Assembly: GCF_013870525.1 (NCBI RefSeq)
Contig: NZ_JACBXD010000003.1
Location: 1 to 64,000, forward strand
Source of the DNA: Amycolatopsis pittospori
GTDB taxonomy: Bacteria; Actinomycetota; Actinomycetes; Mycobacteriales; Pseudonocardiaceae
Direction of reading: 5' to 3'
Length of the DNA: 64,000 nt
In this document: positions 1 to 15,215 of the stretch, piece after piece
Layout: each line of letters opens with the position of its first letter
How positions within the stretch are numbered: the stretch's first letter is position 1
Notes under the pieces: generated by a model
The model's database searches: none
Told to the model about the DNA's origin: nothing
The model's input: the letters and a program-made list of their open reading frames with translations, nothing else
Made by a program: the position numbers and the translations under genes

Positions 1-11
1 CGCCCCAGGAG

Positions 12-72
12 GGCCCGAAACAGGGGGGTACCTTAACTGCGTTCCCGCAGGTCAGGCCCCCTGTTTCGGGCC
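12..72. terminator. Long inverted repeat downstream of tyrS
   Basis: A perfect 16-bp inverted repeat (12-27 with 57-72, 29-nt loop) lies 10 bp beyond the tyrS stop codon. It probably ends tyrS transcription. There is no obvious U-tract, as is usual for actinomycete terminators. Confidence 0.6.
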
Positions 73-82
73 GATGCCGGAG

Positions 83-1357
83 CTAGCCCCCGACGCGCAC
101 GCCGGCGACGTTGCGCTTGCCCTTGCGGACCACGAGCCAGCGGCCGTGCAGAGCGTCGTCCGCGGACGGCTTCCACTCCTCGTCGGCGATCTTCGTGTTG
201 TTGACGTACGCGCCGCCTTCCTTGACGGTGCGGCGCGCGGCGCCCTTGCTGTCGACGAGGCCACCGGCGATCAGCAGGTCGATGATCGTCGAGTCGCCAC
301 TCGGGTCGACCTTGCCGTTCGGGACCTCGGCCATGGCCGCGTCCAGCGTCGGCGAGTCGAGCTCACGCAGCTCTCCCCTGCCGAACAACGCCTGGCTCGC
401 GGCGACGACCTGCCGGGTCGCCTCCTCGCCGTGGACCAGGGTCGTGAACTCCTCGGCCAGCCGTTTCTGGGCCGCCCGCAGGTGGGGCCGCTGCTCGGTG
501 TCCTCGGCGAGCGCCGCGATCTCCTCCTGCCCCAGGAAGGAGAACATCCGCAGGTAGCGGACGACGTCGGCGTCCGCGACGTTCACGAAGTACTGGAACC
601 ACGCGTACGGCGAGGTCATCTCCGGGTCGAGCCAGAGGCTGCCGCCCCCGGTGGACTTCCCGAACTTGCGGCCCTCGGCGTCGGTGACCAGCGGCGCGGT
701 CAGCGCGTGCGTGTGCCCGCCGTCGGTCCGGCGGATCAGGTCGACGCCGCCGACGAGGTTGCCCCACTGGTCCGAGCCGCCGACCTGCAGCTTGCAGCCG
801 TACTCGCGGTACAGGTGCAAGTAGTCCTGGGACTGCAGCAGCAGGTAGCTGAACTCGGTGTAGGACATGCCGTCGGTTTCGAGGCGCCGCTTCACCGTCT
901 CCCGGTTCAGCATGGTGTTGACCGGGAAATGCTTGCCGACGTCGCGCAGGAACTCGAGTACGGTCTGCTGTCCGGTCCAGTTCAGGTTGTTCTCGACGAC
1001 CGCGCCGGTCGGCGAATCGTCGAAGTCGACGAACCGTTCGAGCTGGCCGCGGATACGGCCCGCCCATTCGGCGACCGTGTCGAGGGTGTTGAGCGTGCGC
1101 TCGCCGGTGTCACGCGGGTCGCCGATCATCCCGGTGGCGCCGCCCGCCAGCACGATGGGCCGGTGCCCGGCGCGCTGGAACCGCGAAAGCATCAGCAGCG
1201 GGACGAGGTTGCCGGCGTGCAGGCTGGGCGCGGTCGGGTCGAATCCGCAATAGAGGGTGAGGGGTCCCTGGTCGAGGTCTCGCCGCAGTGCGTCGGCGTC
1301 GGTGGATTGCGCGATCAGGCCGCGCCAGGTCAGCTCGTCAAGGATGTGCTCACTCAC
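83..1357 (-). CDS. tyrS: Tyrosyl-tRNA synthetase
   Basis: Class I aminoacyl-tRNA synthetase, 424 residues, the normal length for bacterial TyrRS; it activates tyrosine with ATP and charges tRNA-Tyr in the cytoplasm. The HIGH-type signature reads HAGN at residues 47-50, following PTAPSL. The KMSKS-type loop reads KFGKS at 231-235. The last 70 residues form an S4 RNA-binding domain ([19 protein letters not shown]). The GTG start at 1357 has GGGAGGA about 10 nt upstream. It lies 32 bp downstream of mpg on the same strand and is probably cotranscribed. No T-box leader is visible. Confidence 0.97.
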   Translation of the reverse strand: MSEHILDELTWRGLIAQSTDADALRRDLDQGPLTLYCGFDPTAPSLHAGNLVPLLMLSRFQRAGHRPIVLAGGATGMIGDPRDTGERTLNTLDTVAEWAGRIRGQLERFVDFDDSPTGAVVENNLNWTGQQTVLEFLRDVGKHFPVNTMLNRETVKRRLETDGMSYTEFSYLLLQSQDYLHLYREYGCKLQVGGSDQWGNLVGGVDLIRRTDGGHTHALTAPLVTDAEGRKFGKSTGGGSLWLDPEMTSPYAWFQYFVNVADADVVRYLRMFSFLGQEEIAALAEDTEQRPHLRAAQKRLAEEFTTLVHGEEATRQVVAASQALFGRGELRELDSPTLDAAMAEVPNGKVDPSGDSTIIDLLIAGGLVDSKGAARRTVKEGGAYVNNTKIADEEWKPSADDALHGRWLVVRKGKRNVAGVRVGG

Positions 1358-1389
1358 GCCTGTAGATCCTCCCGTACCAGGTCAACCGA

Positions 1390-2034
1390 CTATCGGCCGG
1401 GGGCCGCCGCTCGTCGCTTGCCGCCGCGGCGATAGGCCGAGACCGCGGGTGAGCCGTCGACCCAGAACCGCCACGGCGTGTCCATCGCCATCGCGACGCC
1501 GACGCGCGGACCGGTGCGGATGGCCGATTCGGGCACGCGCTCACCGGTGAACAGCCGGACGGGTGACGCGGGGTCGGTCAGATCGACGCCGTTCTCGGCC
1601 TTGTCGATCCGGAGGACCGAGGTGAGGATGGCCGGTCCTTTGGCGAGTTCGCCGTTGCCCCGGGCGGACGGCCTCCGCGCCCGGGCGATGTCGGCGCCGG
1701 ACACGACCTCTCCGGCACGCAGCAGCACGGCACCCGGCCGGCCGTCTTCGGTGCCGACGACGTTGGCGCAGAAGTGCATCCCGTAGACGAAATACACGTA
1801 CAGATGCCCCGCGGGCCCCCACATGACCGCGTTGCGCGGAGTCTTGCCGCGATAACAGTGGGACGCGGGATCGTCGAGTCCTCGATAGGCCTCGACCTCG
1901 ACCAGGCGGACGGCGACCGTGCCGTCGGGTCCGGTCGCTTCGATCACCGCGCCGAGCAGGAGCGAGGCCAGTTCCACCGGATCCAGCGCCAGTTCCTCCC
2001 GGGTGAACTGCTTGCCGGTCACCAAGTTCCGCAC
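1390..2034 (-). CDS. mpg: 3-methyladenine DNA glycosylase (AAG/MPG family)
   Basis: 214-residue DNA glycosylase of the alkyladenine (MPG) family, which removes alkylated purines in base-excision repair. The family core is clear: VEVEAYRGLDDPASHCYRG carries the catalytic Glu and Tyr region, followed by RNAVMWGPAGHLYVYFVYGMH and a conserved LLRAGE segment. The GTG start at 2034 has no Shine-Dalgarno sequence, but a TAGGGT hexamer sits 6 nt upstream, which fits a leaderless transcript. It lies directly upstream of tyrS, an arrangement I recall from other actinomycetes. An in-frame start a few codons downstream is possible. Confidence 0.9.
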   Translation of the reverse strand: MRNLVTGKQFTREELALDPVELASLLLGAVIEATGPDGTVAVRLVEVEAYRGLDDPASHCYRGKTPRNAVMWGPAGHLYVYFVYGMHFCANVVGTEDGRPGAVLLRAGEVVSGADIARARRPSARGNGELAKGPAILTSVLRIDKAENGVDLTDPASPVRLFTGERVPESAIRTGPRVGVAMAMDTPWRFWVDGSPAVSAYRRGGKRRAAAPGR

Positions 2035-2071
2035 GCCCAGACCCTAACCGGAGGGTCCGACAGATCCGACA

Positions 2072-2122
2072 TTGAGCGATCGCTCAAACATGGTCTACAG
2101 TGCGTTTGAGCAGTCGCTCAAA
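2072..2122 (+). promoter_or_regulatory. Promoter with paired TetR-type operators
   Basis: Two near-identical palindromes flank a promoter: TTGAGCGATCGCTCAA at 2072-2087 and TTTGAGCAGTCGCTCAAA at 2105-2122. The first overlaps a -35-like TTGAGC (2072-2077); 18 nt later comes a -10-like TACAGT (2096-2101). The second covers the expected transcription start. Binding at either would block transcription of the SRPBCC-DUF4166-TetR operon, so the TetR gene at its end probably autoregulates here. Confidence 0.8.
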
Positions 2123-2138
2123 ACTGGAGGGAGGCTCG

Positions 2139-2714
2139 ATGAGCCGGAAGGCGCTCTACGTCGAAACGGTGATCCGCACCGATCTCGACACCCTGTGGCG
2201 GCATACGCAGGACCCGGGACTGCACGAACGGTGGGATCTGCGCTTCGCCCGGATCGAGCCGGTCCCGGGCTCACCGGGCCGGTTCCGCTACGCGACGAAG
2301 TTCCTGGGAATCGTCATCAGCGGGACCGGGACGCACGCCGGGGAGAGCACGCGTCCCGACGGCGGCCGGACGTCCGCGCTGCGGTTCGCCTCCGCGGATC
2401 CGATGTCGCTGATCAGGTCCGGTTCGGGGTATTGGCGCTACACCCCGACCGAGGACGGCGTCCGGTTCGTCACCGGCTTCGACTACGCCACCCGGTGGGG
2501 TGTCTTCGGCCGGTTCGCCGATCTGCTGTTCCGGCCGCTCTTCGGCTGGATGACGGCCTGGTCGTTCGATCGGCTCCGGTTGTGGCTCGAAAGTGGTGTC
2601 CCGCCCGAAGAACTCCCTCTGCTCGCCCCGTCGGCGAGCCGCTGTAGCCGAAGTCCGCGGGCAGGCGAGGACGGCGTCGCACCCCGCGTTCTCGACACCC
2701 TGGAGCAGGCGTGA
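2139..2714 (+). CDS. SRPBCC / polyketide-cyclase-like protein
   Basis: 191 residues with the START-like SRPBCC fold: an N-terminal TVIRTDLDTLWRHTQDPGLHERWDLRF strand-helix and a hydrophobic C-terminal helix. This family binds hydrophobic ligands; its substrate here is unknown. The ATG at 2139 follows a strong GGAGGGAGG (2126-2134), which decides against the GTG at 2100 that would lie inside the operator. It is the first gene of a three-gene operon. Its stop overlaps the GTG of the next gene, so translation is coupled. The TetR operators in front suggest induction by a small hydrophobic compound. Confidence 0.8.
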   Translation: MSRKALYVETVIRTDLDTLWRHTQDPGLHERWDLRFARIEPVPGSPGRFRYATKFLGIVISGTGTHAGESTRPDGGRTSALRFASADPMSLIRSGSGYWRYTPTEDGVRFVTGFDYATRWGVFGRFADLLFRPLFGWMTAWSFDRLRLWLESGVPPEELPLLAPSASRCSRSPRAGEDGVAPRVLDTLEQA

Positions 2715-3382
2715 TCTTCCGAGAAGCACTGGGCGACGACTTCGCGTCGCTACACCCCCGCATGCGCGAACGGCTTTCGCTGAGCCCCGAGAACGGCGTC
2801 GGGATGATCGGCGTCGGCGTGATGGACGAGATCTGGCGCGGCCCCGCCTTCGCCACGCCGTTCCTGAGGCTCGGCGCGTCGAGGCACATCCTGTTCCCCG
2901 AACGGGGGCGGAACGTGCCCTTCACCATCGAGAACTATCCGTACGTCGATTCGCTCGGCCGGGAGACGGTGTCGTTCGTGCGCACCTTCGAACTGCCGGA
3001 ACGACGTCGCCGGTTCGACGCCCAGATGGTCTACAGCGCCGAACGCGGGAAGATCGTCGACTACCTCGGCACGCATCAGCACATCGCCGTCGACCTCGAA
3101 ATGACCGTGCGGCCGGACGGCGGCTTCCGCATCCGTTCGGAGGAGTTCCGGCTCCGCGAAGGCCCGCTTCGGTGTGTGGTGCCGCGATCCGTCGTCGGGG
3201 TGGCGGAGGTCGACGAGTGGTTCGACGAGGAGAGCGGCCTGTTCCGGATCGAGATCCGGGTGACGAACCGGCGGTTCGGTCCGCTGTTCGGTTACCGGGG
3301 CGCGTTCGAAGCGCGGTTCGTCGACCTGCGGACGGGGGTGAGCGGGGCGGTCAAGCCGTTGCGTGAGAAGGTCCTGGACTGA
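2711..3382 (+). CDS. DUF4166 domain protein
   Basis: 223 residues, recognised as a DUF4166-type protein from its opening (ALGDDFASLHPRMRERL) and the repeated beta-strand pattern with conserved F..R.F.L segments. No catalytic function is established. It has no signal peptide or membrane segment. The start is a GTG overlapping the stop of the SRPBCC gene, and its own TGA overlaps the ATG of the following TetR gene by one base. All three are therefore one translationally coupled unit. Pairing with an SRPBCC protein hints at lipid or other hydrophobic-ligand handling (inference). Confidence 0.75.
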   Translation: MIFREALGDDFASLHPRMRERLSLSPENGVGMIGVGVMDEIWRGPAFATPFLRLGASRHILFPERGRNVPFTIENYPYVDSLGRETVSFVRTFELPERRRRFDAQMVYSAERGKIVDYLGTHQHIAVDLEMTVRPDGGFRIRSEEFRLREGPLRCVVPRSVVGVAEVDEWFDEESGLFRIEIRVTNRRFGPLFGYRGAFEARFVDLRTGVSGAVKPLREKVLD

Positions 3383-4017
3383 TGAACGGGCCGAGTACGA
3401 AACAGCGGTTGATCGACGGGGCGCTGGAGACGATCCGCACCAGCGGCATCACCGCGGTTTCGGCCAGGACCGTGGCCACCGCGGCGGGGACCAACCAAGC
3501 GCTGATCTTCTATCACTTCGGCAGTGTCGAAGAGCTGATCGCGCAGGCCTGCGTCACGGCGACCGAGAACCGCGTCACCCATTACCGTGACCGGTTCGCC
3601 TCCGTCAGCACGGTGGGTGAGCTGCTCGAACTCGGCCGGACCATCCATGCGGAGGAACGGGCCGAGGGGAACATGGCGGTCCTCGCCCAGACCCTCGCCG
3701 GCGCTCAGGGCGGTGGGCGGCTGGCCGAGGCGACGCGTGAGGCCCTGGACAAATGGGTCCGCGAGGTCCGGGGCACGCTCGATCGCGTGCTGGCGGGTTC
3801 ACCACTGCTCGAAGTGGCGGAGACCGAAGGGCTCGCCCATGCGGTCTCCGCCGGATTCCTCGGCCTGACGCTGTTCGAATCCGTCAATCCGGAGGGCAGC
3901 GAGCAGGCGCTGGCCGCGTTGGGACAGCTGGCCGTCCTGGTCGACGTCCTCGAAGGACTCGGCCCTGTCGCGACTCGCGCCGTACGCGCGAAGCTGCGGA
4001 AGACGGCGAAGCAGTAG
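3382..4017 (+). CDS. TetR/AcrR-family regulator
   Basis: 211 residues. The N-terminal helix-turn-helix is typical: residues 5-50 include QRLIDGALETIRTSGITAVS and ALIFYHFGSVEEL. The C-terminal ligand domain is helical. As last gene of the SRPBCC-DUF4166 operon it most likely represses its own operon through the twin palindromes at 2072-2122. The ligand is unknown. Its stop lies immediately before the stop of the convergent serine hydrolase, with no hairpin between them. Confidence 0.85.
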   Translation: MNGPSTKQRLIDGALETIRTSGITAVSARTVATAAGTNQALIFYHFGSVEELIAQACVTATENRVTHYRDRFASVSTVGELLELGRTIHAEERAEGNMAVLAQTLAGAQGGGRLAEATREALDKWVREVRGTLDRVLAGSPLLEVAETEGLAHAVSAGFLGLTLFESVNPEGSEQALAALGQLAVLVDVLEGLGPVATRAVRAKLRKTAKQ

Positions 4018-5394
4018 CTACGCGATCTTCGGCGCCACTCGCATACTGGTGAAACAGCATGGGGTGCCGTCCGGGAGCTCGGTGAACAGGACCGGCATCC
4101 AGTCGTCGCCGAACATCGGGTTCATCCCGGCGAAGACGCCTTCCGACACCGGCACCAGATCCGCCTCGATCGGCGGCGCGATGCCTTCGAGCGCGTCGGC
4201 GAATTCGTAGACGAAGTGCAGTTTTCCGTCCGTATCGGTGACGGTGATGATGACGCCTTCGCGCCGGTAGGTGCCCACGAAAGACGCGACGTCCACCGAA
4301 GGCGGTGAAGTCGGCGGAGCGAAGTCGGCCGGCAGGACGACTCCAGCGAGTTCTCCGAGCAGTTCTCGCGCCAGCGAGGTGTAGAGCCGATCGGTCGTGC
4401 CGTGGTTGGAGAGCAGCGCGAAGGCCACGCCCGCTTCCGGCACCACTCGCAGGTAGGAACGCTGGCCGATCGACGAACCGTTGTGCCCGAAGCCGAGAAC
4501 TCCGTCCCAGTCGAAGATCGACAAGCCCAGGCCCCAGCCGTCGGAGCCGAGCGTCCATTTGTCGGGCACTTCGACCTCGCGACGCCGCATGGCGGCCACG
4601 GTCTCCTCGGCGAGCACGCGGGTCCCGTCGGCCGCGACGCCGTCCACCAGCATCCGGGCGAACCGGACGACGTCGCCGGCGGTGGCGAGGACACGGCCAT
4701 AGGGACCGGCGTTGCGCGGCAGGAGGTCCCAGACGGCCGTCGGCTCCGGATCGGGCCCTAGATGCCCCATCGCCACCCGGAACCGCAGCGCCTCCTCGGG
4801 CAGGGTCATCGTCTCGGTGAGCCCGAGCGGCGCGATGAGCCGCTCGCGCAAGGCGTCGTCCCAGGTCAGACCCGTGAGTACTTCGACGATCCGGCCGAGC
4901 ACGTTGTACCCCACGCTGCTGTAGGACGCCGCCGTCCCCGGCGGGCAGTCCATCCCCACTCCCCTGGCCGCTTCGACGTACTTGGCGAGACAGTCGTCGC
5001 CGCGTCCGGTGTCGTCGGTGAAATCGCAGGTGAGACCGCTCGTATGACTGAGCAGTTGCCGGGCGGTGATCGTCTTGGTCGCTTCCGGATCGACCGTCGC
5101 GAACTCCGGCAGCACCTCGATCACCGGCGCGTCGAGATCCAGGCGTCCTTCCTCGGCCAGCCCCATCACCAGCGACGCCGTATAGACCTTCGCGACCGAG
5201 CCGAGCTGGAAGACCGAGTCGCTGGTCGCCTCGACTCCGGTTCCCCGATGCAGGATCCCGCTCGCGAGTTCGTGGATCTCACCGTCGATCAGCACCGCCA
5301 GGGCAGCCCCCGGAACGTGGTGCCCGGCCCGCAGTCCGTCGAGCCGGGCCTGCCAGTGGGCGCGGTCGAATGTTGTCCGTACACTGTTCGGCAT
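4018..5394 (-). CDS. Serine hydrolase, class C beta-lactamase family
   Basis: Beta-lactamase/PBP-like serine hydrolase (PF00144 type), 458 residues. The SxxK nucleophile motif is SVAK in FQLGSVAKVYTASLVMG, and the Tyr motif lies in YSSVGYNVLGRIVE. An N-terminal catalytic domain of about 350 residues is followed by a C-terminal lipocalin-like domain. No signal peptide is visible, so an intracellular esterase or peptidase role is as likely as beta-lactam hydrolysis. I chose the ATG at 5394 over the GTG at 5403 because TACAGT lies exactly 7 nt upstream, giving a leaderless promoter. It is divergent from a TetR gene and shares its operator. Confidence 0.85.
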   Translation of the reverse strand: MPNSVRTTFDRAHWQARLDGLRAGHHVPGAALAVLIDGEIHELASGILHRGTGVEATSDSVFQLGSVAKVYTASLVMGLAEEGRLDLDAPVIEVLPEFATVDPEATKTITARQLLSHTSGLTCDFTDDTGRGDDCLAKYVEAARGVGMDCPPGTAASYSSVGYNVLGRIVEVLTGLTWDDALRERLIAPLGLTETMTLPEEALRFRVAMGHLGPDPEPTAVWDLLPRNAGPYGRVLATAGDVVRFARMLVDGVAADGTRVLAEETVAAMRRREVEVPDKWTLGSDGWGLGLSIFDWDGVLGFGHNGSSIGQRSYLRVVPEAGVAFALLSNHGTTDRLYTSLARELLGELAGVVLPADFAPPTSPPSVDVASFVGTYRREGVIITVTDTDGKLHFVYEFADALEGIAPPIEADLVPVSEGVFAGMNPMFGDDWMPVLFTELPDGTPCCFTSMRVAPKIA

Positions 5395-5414
5395 AGTGAA
5401 CACTGTACGGACAA
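5373..5414. promoter_or_regulatory. Symmetric divergent operator/promoter
   Basis: Two 17-bp arms, TTGTCCGTACACTGTTC (5373-5389) and GAACACTGTACGGACAA (5398-5414), form an inverted repeat with one mismatch. Each arm contains a -10 hexamer: TACACT (5380-5385, rightward) and TACAGT (5407-5402, leftward). One regulator bound to both arms would shut both divergent genes. The left arm also lies inside the first codons of the serine hydrolase. Confidence 0.75.
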
Positions 5415-5423
5415 GGAGTGCGG

Positions 5424-6128
5424 ATGTCGTTCCCGTCGGTGTGGGCCCGTCCCCCGAAGCGAAAGCGCGACCAGCCGTCCCTGAGCCGGGAACAGATCGT
5501 GGCCGCGGCCATCGAACTCCTCGACACCGAAGGCATCGACGCGCTGAGCATGCGGAAGCTCGGGATGCGGCTCGACGTGGCGGCCGCCTCGATGTACACG
5601 CACGTGGCCAGCAAGGACGAACTGGTCGAGCTGGTCGTCGACGAGATCTACGGCGAGGTCGCGCTACCGGAGGCGGGCCCGTGGCGCGCGGCCGCGCCGC
5701 GCTTCGCGCACGACCTGCGTTCGGTGTTCCTGCGGCATCCCTGGATCGCCTCGCTGCTCGGCGAGACGGGGGTGGCGTATCTGGGACCGAACGTCCTCAG
5801 GCTGTCGGAGGCGGCGCTGACGCTGTTCGAGGACGCCGGTTTCTCGCTGGAGGACGCGGATCTGGCGTGGAACACGGTCATGGCGTACGTCGTCGGGCGG
5901 GCCACCAGCGAGGCCGCGTGGCTCTCGACGCTCACCCGCAGCGGGCTGGGCGAGCAGGAGTGGAAGGACCGGCTGTGGCCCACCGCCGAGCAGGCGGTGC
6001 GGGATCACCCGCGGCTGAAGAAGCTGTATGCGGCCCGCCGGAACCGGAAACCGGGCGAGATCAACAGCTCCGACTTCGCGAATGGCCTGGAGTGCGTCCT
6101 CGACGGCCTCGCGAGCAAACTGCCCTGA
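5424..6128 (+). CDS. TetR-family regulator
   Basis: 234 residues with the HTH at about residues 20-65 (LSREQIVAAAIELLDTEG and LDVAAASMYTHVASKDEL). The C-terminal half resembles the TetR_C domain of tetracycline-type regulators. The ATG at 5424 sits 5 nt after AAGGAG (5413-5418) and is preferred to the GTG at 5418, which overlaps that ribosome-binding site. It likely represses itself and the divergent serine hydrolase through the shared inverted repeat. It converges on argH across a long hairpin. Confidence 0.88.
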   Translation: MSFPSVWARPPKRKRDQPSLSREQIVAAAIELLDTEGIDALSMRKLGMRLDVAAASMYTHVASKDELVELVVDEIYGEVALPEAGPWRAAAPRFAHDLRSVFLRHPWIASLLGETGVAYLGPNVLRLSEAALTLFEDAGFSLEDADLAWNTVMAYVVGRATSEAAWLSTLTRSGLGEQEWKDRLWPTAEQAVRDHPRLKKLYAARRNRKPGEINSSDFANGLECVLDGLASKLP

Positions 6129-6185
6129 AGTACGTGAAGGCCCCCTTCCTGTACTTAGGCGTAAGGAAGGGGGCTTCACGTACTT
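6128..6185. terminator. Bidirectional hairpin between tetR and argH
   Basis: AAGTACGTGAAGGCCCCCTTCC pairs with GGAAGGGGGCTTCACGTACTT around a roughly 15-nt loop, with one unpaired base. It fills the space between two convergent stop codons (6128 and 6187), so it should act in both directions. It belongs to the TGAAGGCC hairpin set described in the findings. Confidence 0.8.
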
Positions 6186-6186
6186 G

Positions 6187-10620
<4,434 letters not shown>

Positions 10621-10624
<4 letters not shown>

Positions 10625-11537
10625 GGAAGCTCCGTTTCGGGGAAGACCATGGTACCGATGCCGCGGGAGGTGAAGACCTCCAGCAGCACCGAATGGGCGA
10701 TGCGGCCGTCGATCACGTGCGCACGGCGGACACCACCGCGGATGGCGCGCACGCAGGCCTCCATCTTCGGGATCATGCCGCTGGCGAGGCCGGGCAGCAG
10801 GGTTTCGAGGCGGTCCACGCGAATGCGGTCGACCAGCGAGCCGCGGTCCGGCCAGTTGGCGTAAAGGCCCTCGACGTCGGTGAGGACGACGAGTTTCTCC
10901 GCGCCCAGCGCGGCGGCCAGCGCACCGGCGGCGGTGTCGGCGTTGATGTTGTGCACGACGCCGTCGATGTCCGGCGCCACGGTGGACACCACGGGGATCC
11001 GGCCCGCGTTGACGATGTCGAGCACCGCGTCCGGGTTGACCTCGGAAACCTCTCCGACGAGCCCGATGTCGACCGGAACACCGTCCACAGTGGCCTGTTT
11101 GCGCTCGGCGGTGAACAACCGCGCGTCCTCGCCGGAGATGCCGACCGCGTACGGGCCGTGCGCGTTGATCAGTCCGACCAGTTCGCGACTGACCTGGCCG
11201 GTCAGCACCATGCGGACGATGTCCATCGTCTCGGGCGTGGTGACGCGCAGGCCTCCCTTGAACTCGCCTTCGACGCCGAGCCGGTTGAGCATCGCGGTGA
11301 TCTGCGGGCCGCCGCCGTGCACCACCACCGGACGCAGCCCTGCCATGCGCAGGAACACCATGTCCTCGGCGAAAGCCTGCTTGAGGCTCTCGTCGATCAT
11401 GGCGTTGCCGCCGTACTTCACCACGACGGTCGCGCCGTGGAAGCGCTGCAACCAGGGCAGGGCCTCGATGAGGATCGCGGCTTTCTCGGCTGCCGTCGCG
11501 AGCCGCTCGTCCGCGGGCACCGTGGTTTCGGAAGGGC

Positions 11538-11541
<4 letters not shown>
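10621..11541 (-). CDS. argB: Acetylglutamate kinase
   Basis: 306 residues of the amino-acid kinase family. It phosphorylates N-acetylglutamate. The N-terminal [11 protein letters not shown] carries the phosphate-binding Lys, [12 protein letters not shown] the substrate loop, and a C-terminal [11 protein letters not shown] segment is normal. The ATG at 11541 overlaps the argJ stop (ATGA). An N-terminal extension of the kind seen in arginine-feedback-inhibited, hexameric NAGKs is present ([20 protein letters not shown]), so feedback control by arginine is plausible. Confidence 0.97.
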
Positions 11542-13774
<2,233 letters not shown>

Positions 13775-13824
13775 TCACCCGATATAGGCCATCCCCTGTC
13801 CCTTATACGGGGCATCCTTGCCCC

Positions 13825-14790
13825 ATGACGGATACGCCCGCCCGGCTGCTCAGCCTGCTGTCGCTTCTGCAGACGCCGCGCGAGTGGCCTGGCAGCGAGC
13901 TCGCCCAACGGCTGGAAGTCAGCCAGCGGACCATCCGGCGCGACATCGACCGGCTGCGTGAGCTCGGCTACCCCGTCGAGGCGAGCCGTGGATCCGAGGG
14001 CGGCTACCGGCTGGGCGCGGGCGCGGCGATGCCGCCGCTGCTGCTCGACGACGAGGAGGCCGTCGCGATCGCCGTCGGTCTCCGTGGCGCCGCCGGGCAG
14101 GCGATCTCGGGGATCGAAGAGTCGTCGGTGCGGGCGCTGGCGAAACTCGAGCAGGTGCTGCCCTCGCGGCTGCGCTACCGCGTCGGCGCGCTCGGCGCCG
14201 CGACGGTGCCGCTGCCCGGCACCGGCCCCGCGGTGGACCCCGAACACCTCACCGTCTTCGCCGGCGCGATCGCCAACACCGAACGGACGCGGTTCGCCTA
14301 CCGCACCGGCGACGGGACCGAATCCCGGCGGCACGTCGAACCGCACCGGCTCGTTTCGGCCGGTCGCCGCTGGTACCTGCTCGGCTACGACCTCGACCGC
14401 GACGGCTGGCGGATCTTCCGGGTGGACCGGATCACCGAGCCGCGCGCGACCGGCGGACGGGCCACCCCGCGCCGGCCACCCGCCGAAGACGTCGCGGCCT
14501 ATGTCACCGGCAAGATGCACAGCCTCCTTCCCACCTACGGCGCACGCGTGACCCTGCACGCGCCGCTGAACCAGGTCGCCCCCGCGATCGGGGACAACAT
14601 CGGCGAACTCGAACCACTCGACGACGAGAACTGCGTCCTGAACGCGGGCGCGGACACGTTGGACTGGCTCTCGTTCCGGCTGCTGGGGCTGGGCTGCGAG
14701 TTCACCGTGCACGAACCGCCGGAACTGATCGGCCACCTTCGCGAGATGGCGGCACGCGCCACTCGCGGCATTCAGTCCACAGTGGACTAA
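13825..14790 (+). CDS. WYL-domain transcriptional regulator (YafY/PafC-like)
   Basis: 321 residues: an N-terminal DeoR-like winged helix (LAQRLEVSQRTIRRDIDRLRELG), then a WYL domain whose namesake reads RWYLLGYD at about residue 190, then a C-terminal WCX dimerisation region. WYL regulators often sense nucleic acid or a small ligand; the target here is unknown. The ATG at 13825 follows a 100-bp divergent gap with argC. The last codons contain the GTCCACAGTGGAC palindrome (14775-14787). Confidence 0.85.
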   Translation: MTDTPARLLSLLSLLQTPREWPGSELAQRLEVSQRTIRRDIDRLRELGYPVEASRGSEGGYRLGAGAAMPPLLLDDEEAVAIAVGLRGAAGQAISGIEESSVRALAKLEQVLPSRLRYRVGALGAATVPLPGTGPAVDPEHLTVFAGAIANTERTRFAYRTGDGTESRRHVEPHRLVSAGRRWYLLGYDLDRDGWRIFRVDRITEPRATGGRATPRRPPAEDVAAYVTGKMHSLLPTYGARVTLHAPLNQVAPAIGDNIGELEPLDDENCVLNAGADTLDWLSFRLLGLGCEFTVHEPPELIGHLREMAARATRGIQSTVD

Positions 14791-14886
14791 TGGGGGCGGG
14801 CCGCCCGTGAGGTCGTGAGTGGTAAGGGCCGTTCTATCGAGCAGAAAGGCGAAGGTGGCGTGTTCTGCCGGTCGCCCGCACGCCGA

Positions 14887-14955
14887 CCCCGGGTGTTGCG
14901 AAAGCCACTTCCACAACGTTGAAGGTTGCGAAAGTGGCTTTCGCAACACCCGGGG
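14887..14955. repeat. 24-bp inverted repeat, TTGCGAAAG type
   Basis: The arm CCCCGGGTGTTGCGAAAGCCACTT (14887-14910) is perfectly complementary to 14932-14955, with a 21-nt spacer. The spacer itself contains another copy of GTTGCGAAAG, so alternative foldings are possible. Confidence 0.85.
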
Positions 14956-14988
14956 CTCCGCCGCCCACGAGGACCACAGACCCGCGTC

Positions 14989-15031
14989 GAAGGGGACTTT
15001 CCCCTCACTATACGAGCAGAAAGTCCCCTTC
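14989..15031. repeat. 13-bp inverted repeat, GGGGACTTTC type
   Basis: GAAGGGGACTTTC (14989-15001) and GAAAGTCCCCTTC (15019-15031) pair perfectly around a 17-nt loop. Confidence 0.8.
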
Positions 15032-15050
15032 ACCCCGCTGATCACCGGTC

Positions 15051-15099
15051 CGTGAAGGCCTCCTTGAGGGACCCAGAGTCCCTCAAGGAGGCCTTCACG
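15051..15099. repeat. 22-bp hairpin, GTGAAGGCC type
   Basis: The 22-bp arm at 15051-15072, which begins CGTGAAGGCCTCC, pairs perfectly with 15078-15099 around a 5-nt loop. It has the same arm ends as the hairpins at 6128, 21922 and 46034, but sits far from any stop codon. Confidence 0.85.
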
Positions 15100-15192
15100 G
15101 ACTCGGCACCCGACACGACACCTTTGCCTTACCCCTCAATAACTCTCCTTACCACTCACGACCGGCCCAGCGCGATCCGCCGGTCTACCAAT

Positions 15193-15215
15193 GTTGCGAA
15201 AGTGCCCCTCGCAAC
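15193..15215. repeat. Small hairpin, GTTGCGA type
   Basis: GTTGCGA (15193-15199) pairs with TCGCAAC (15209-15215); the sequence GTTGCGAAAGTG repeats that of the 14887 hairpin. Confidence 0.6.

Noticed and set aside
14811..15163. CRISPR array in the hairpin cluster
   Set aside because: Repeats are inverted, of different types and irregularly spaced; no direct-repeat/spacer periodicity and no cas genes.
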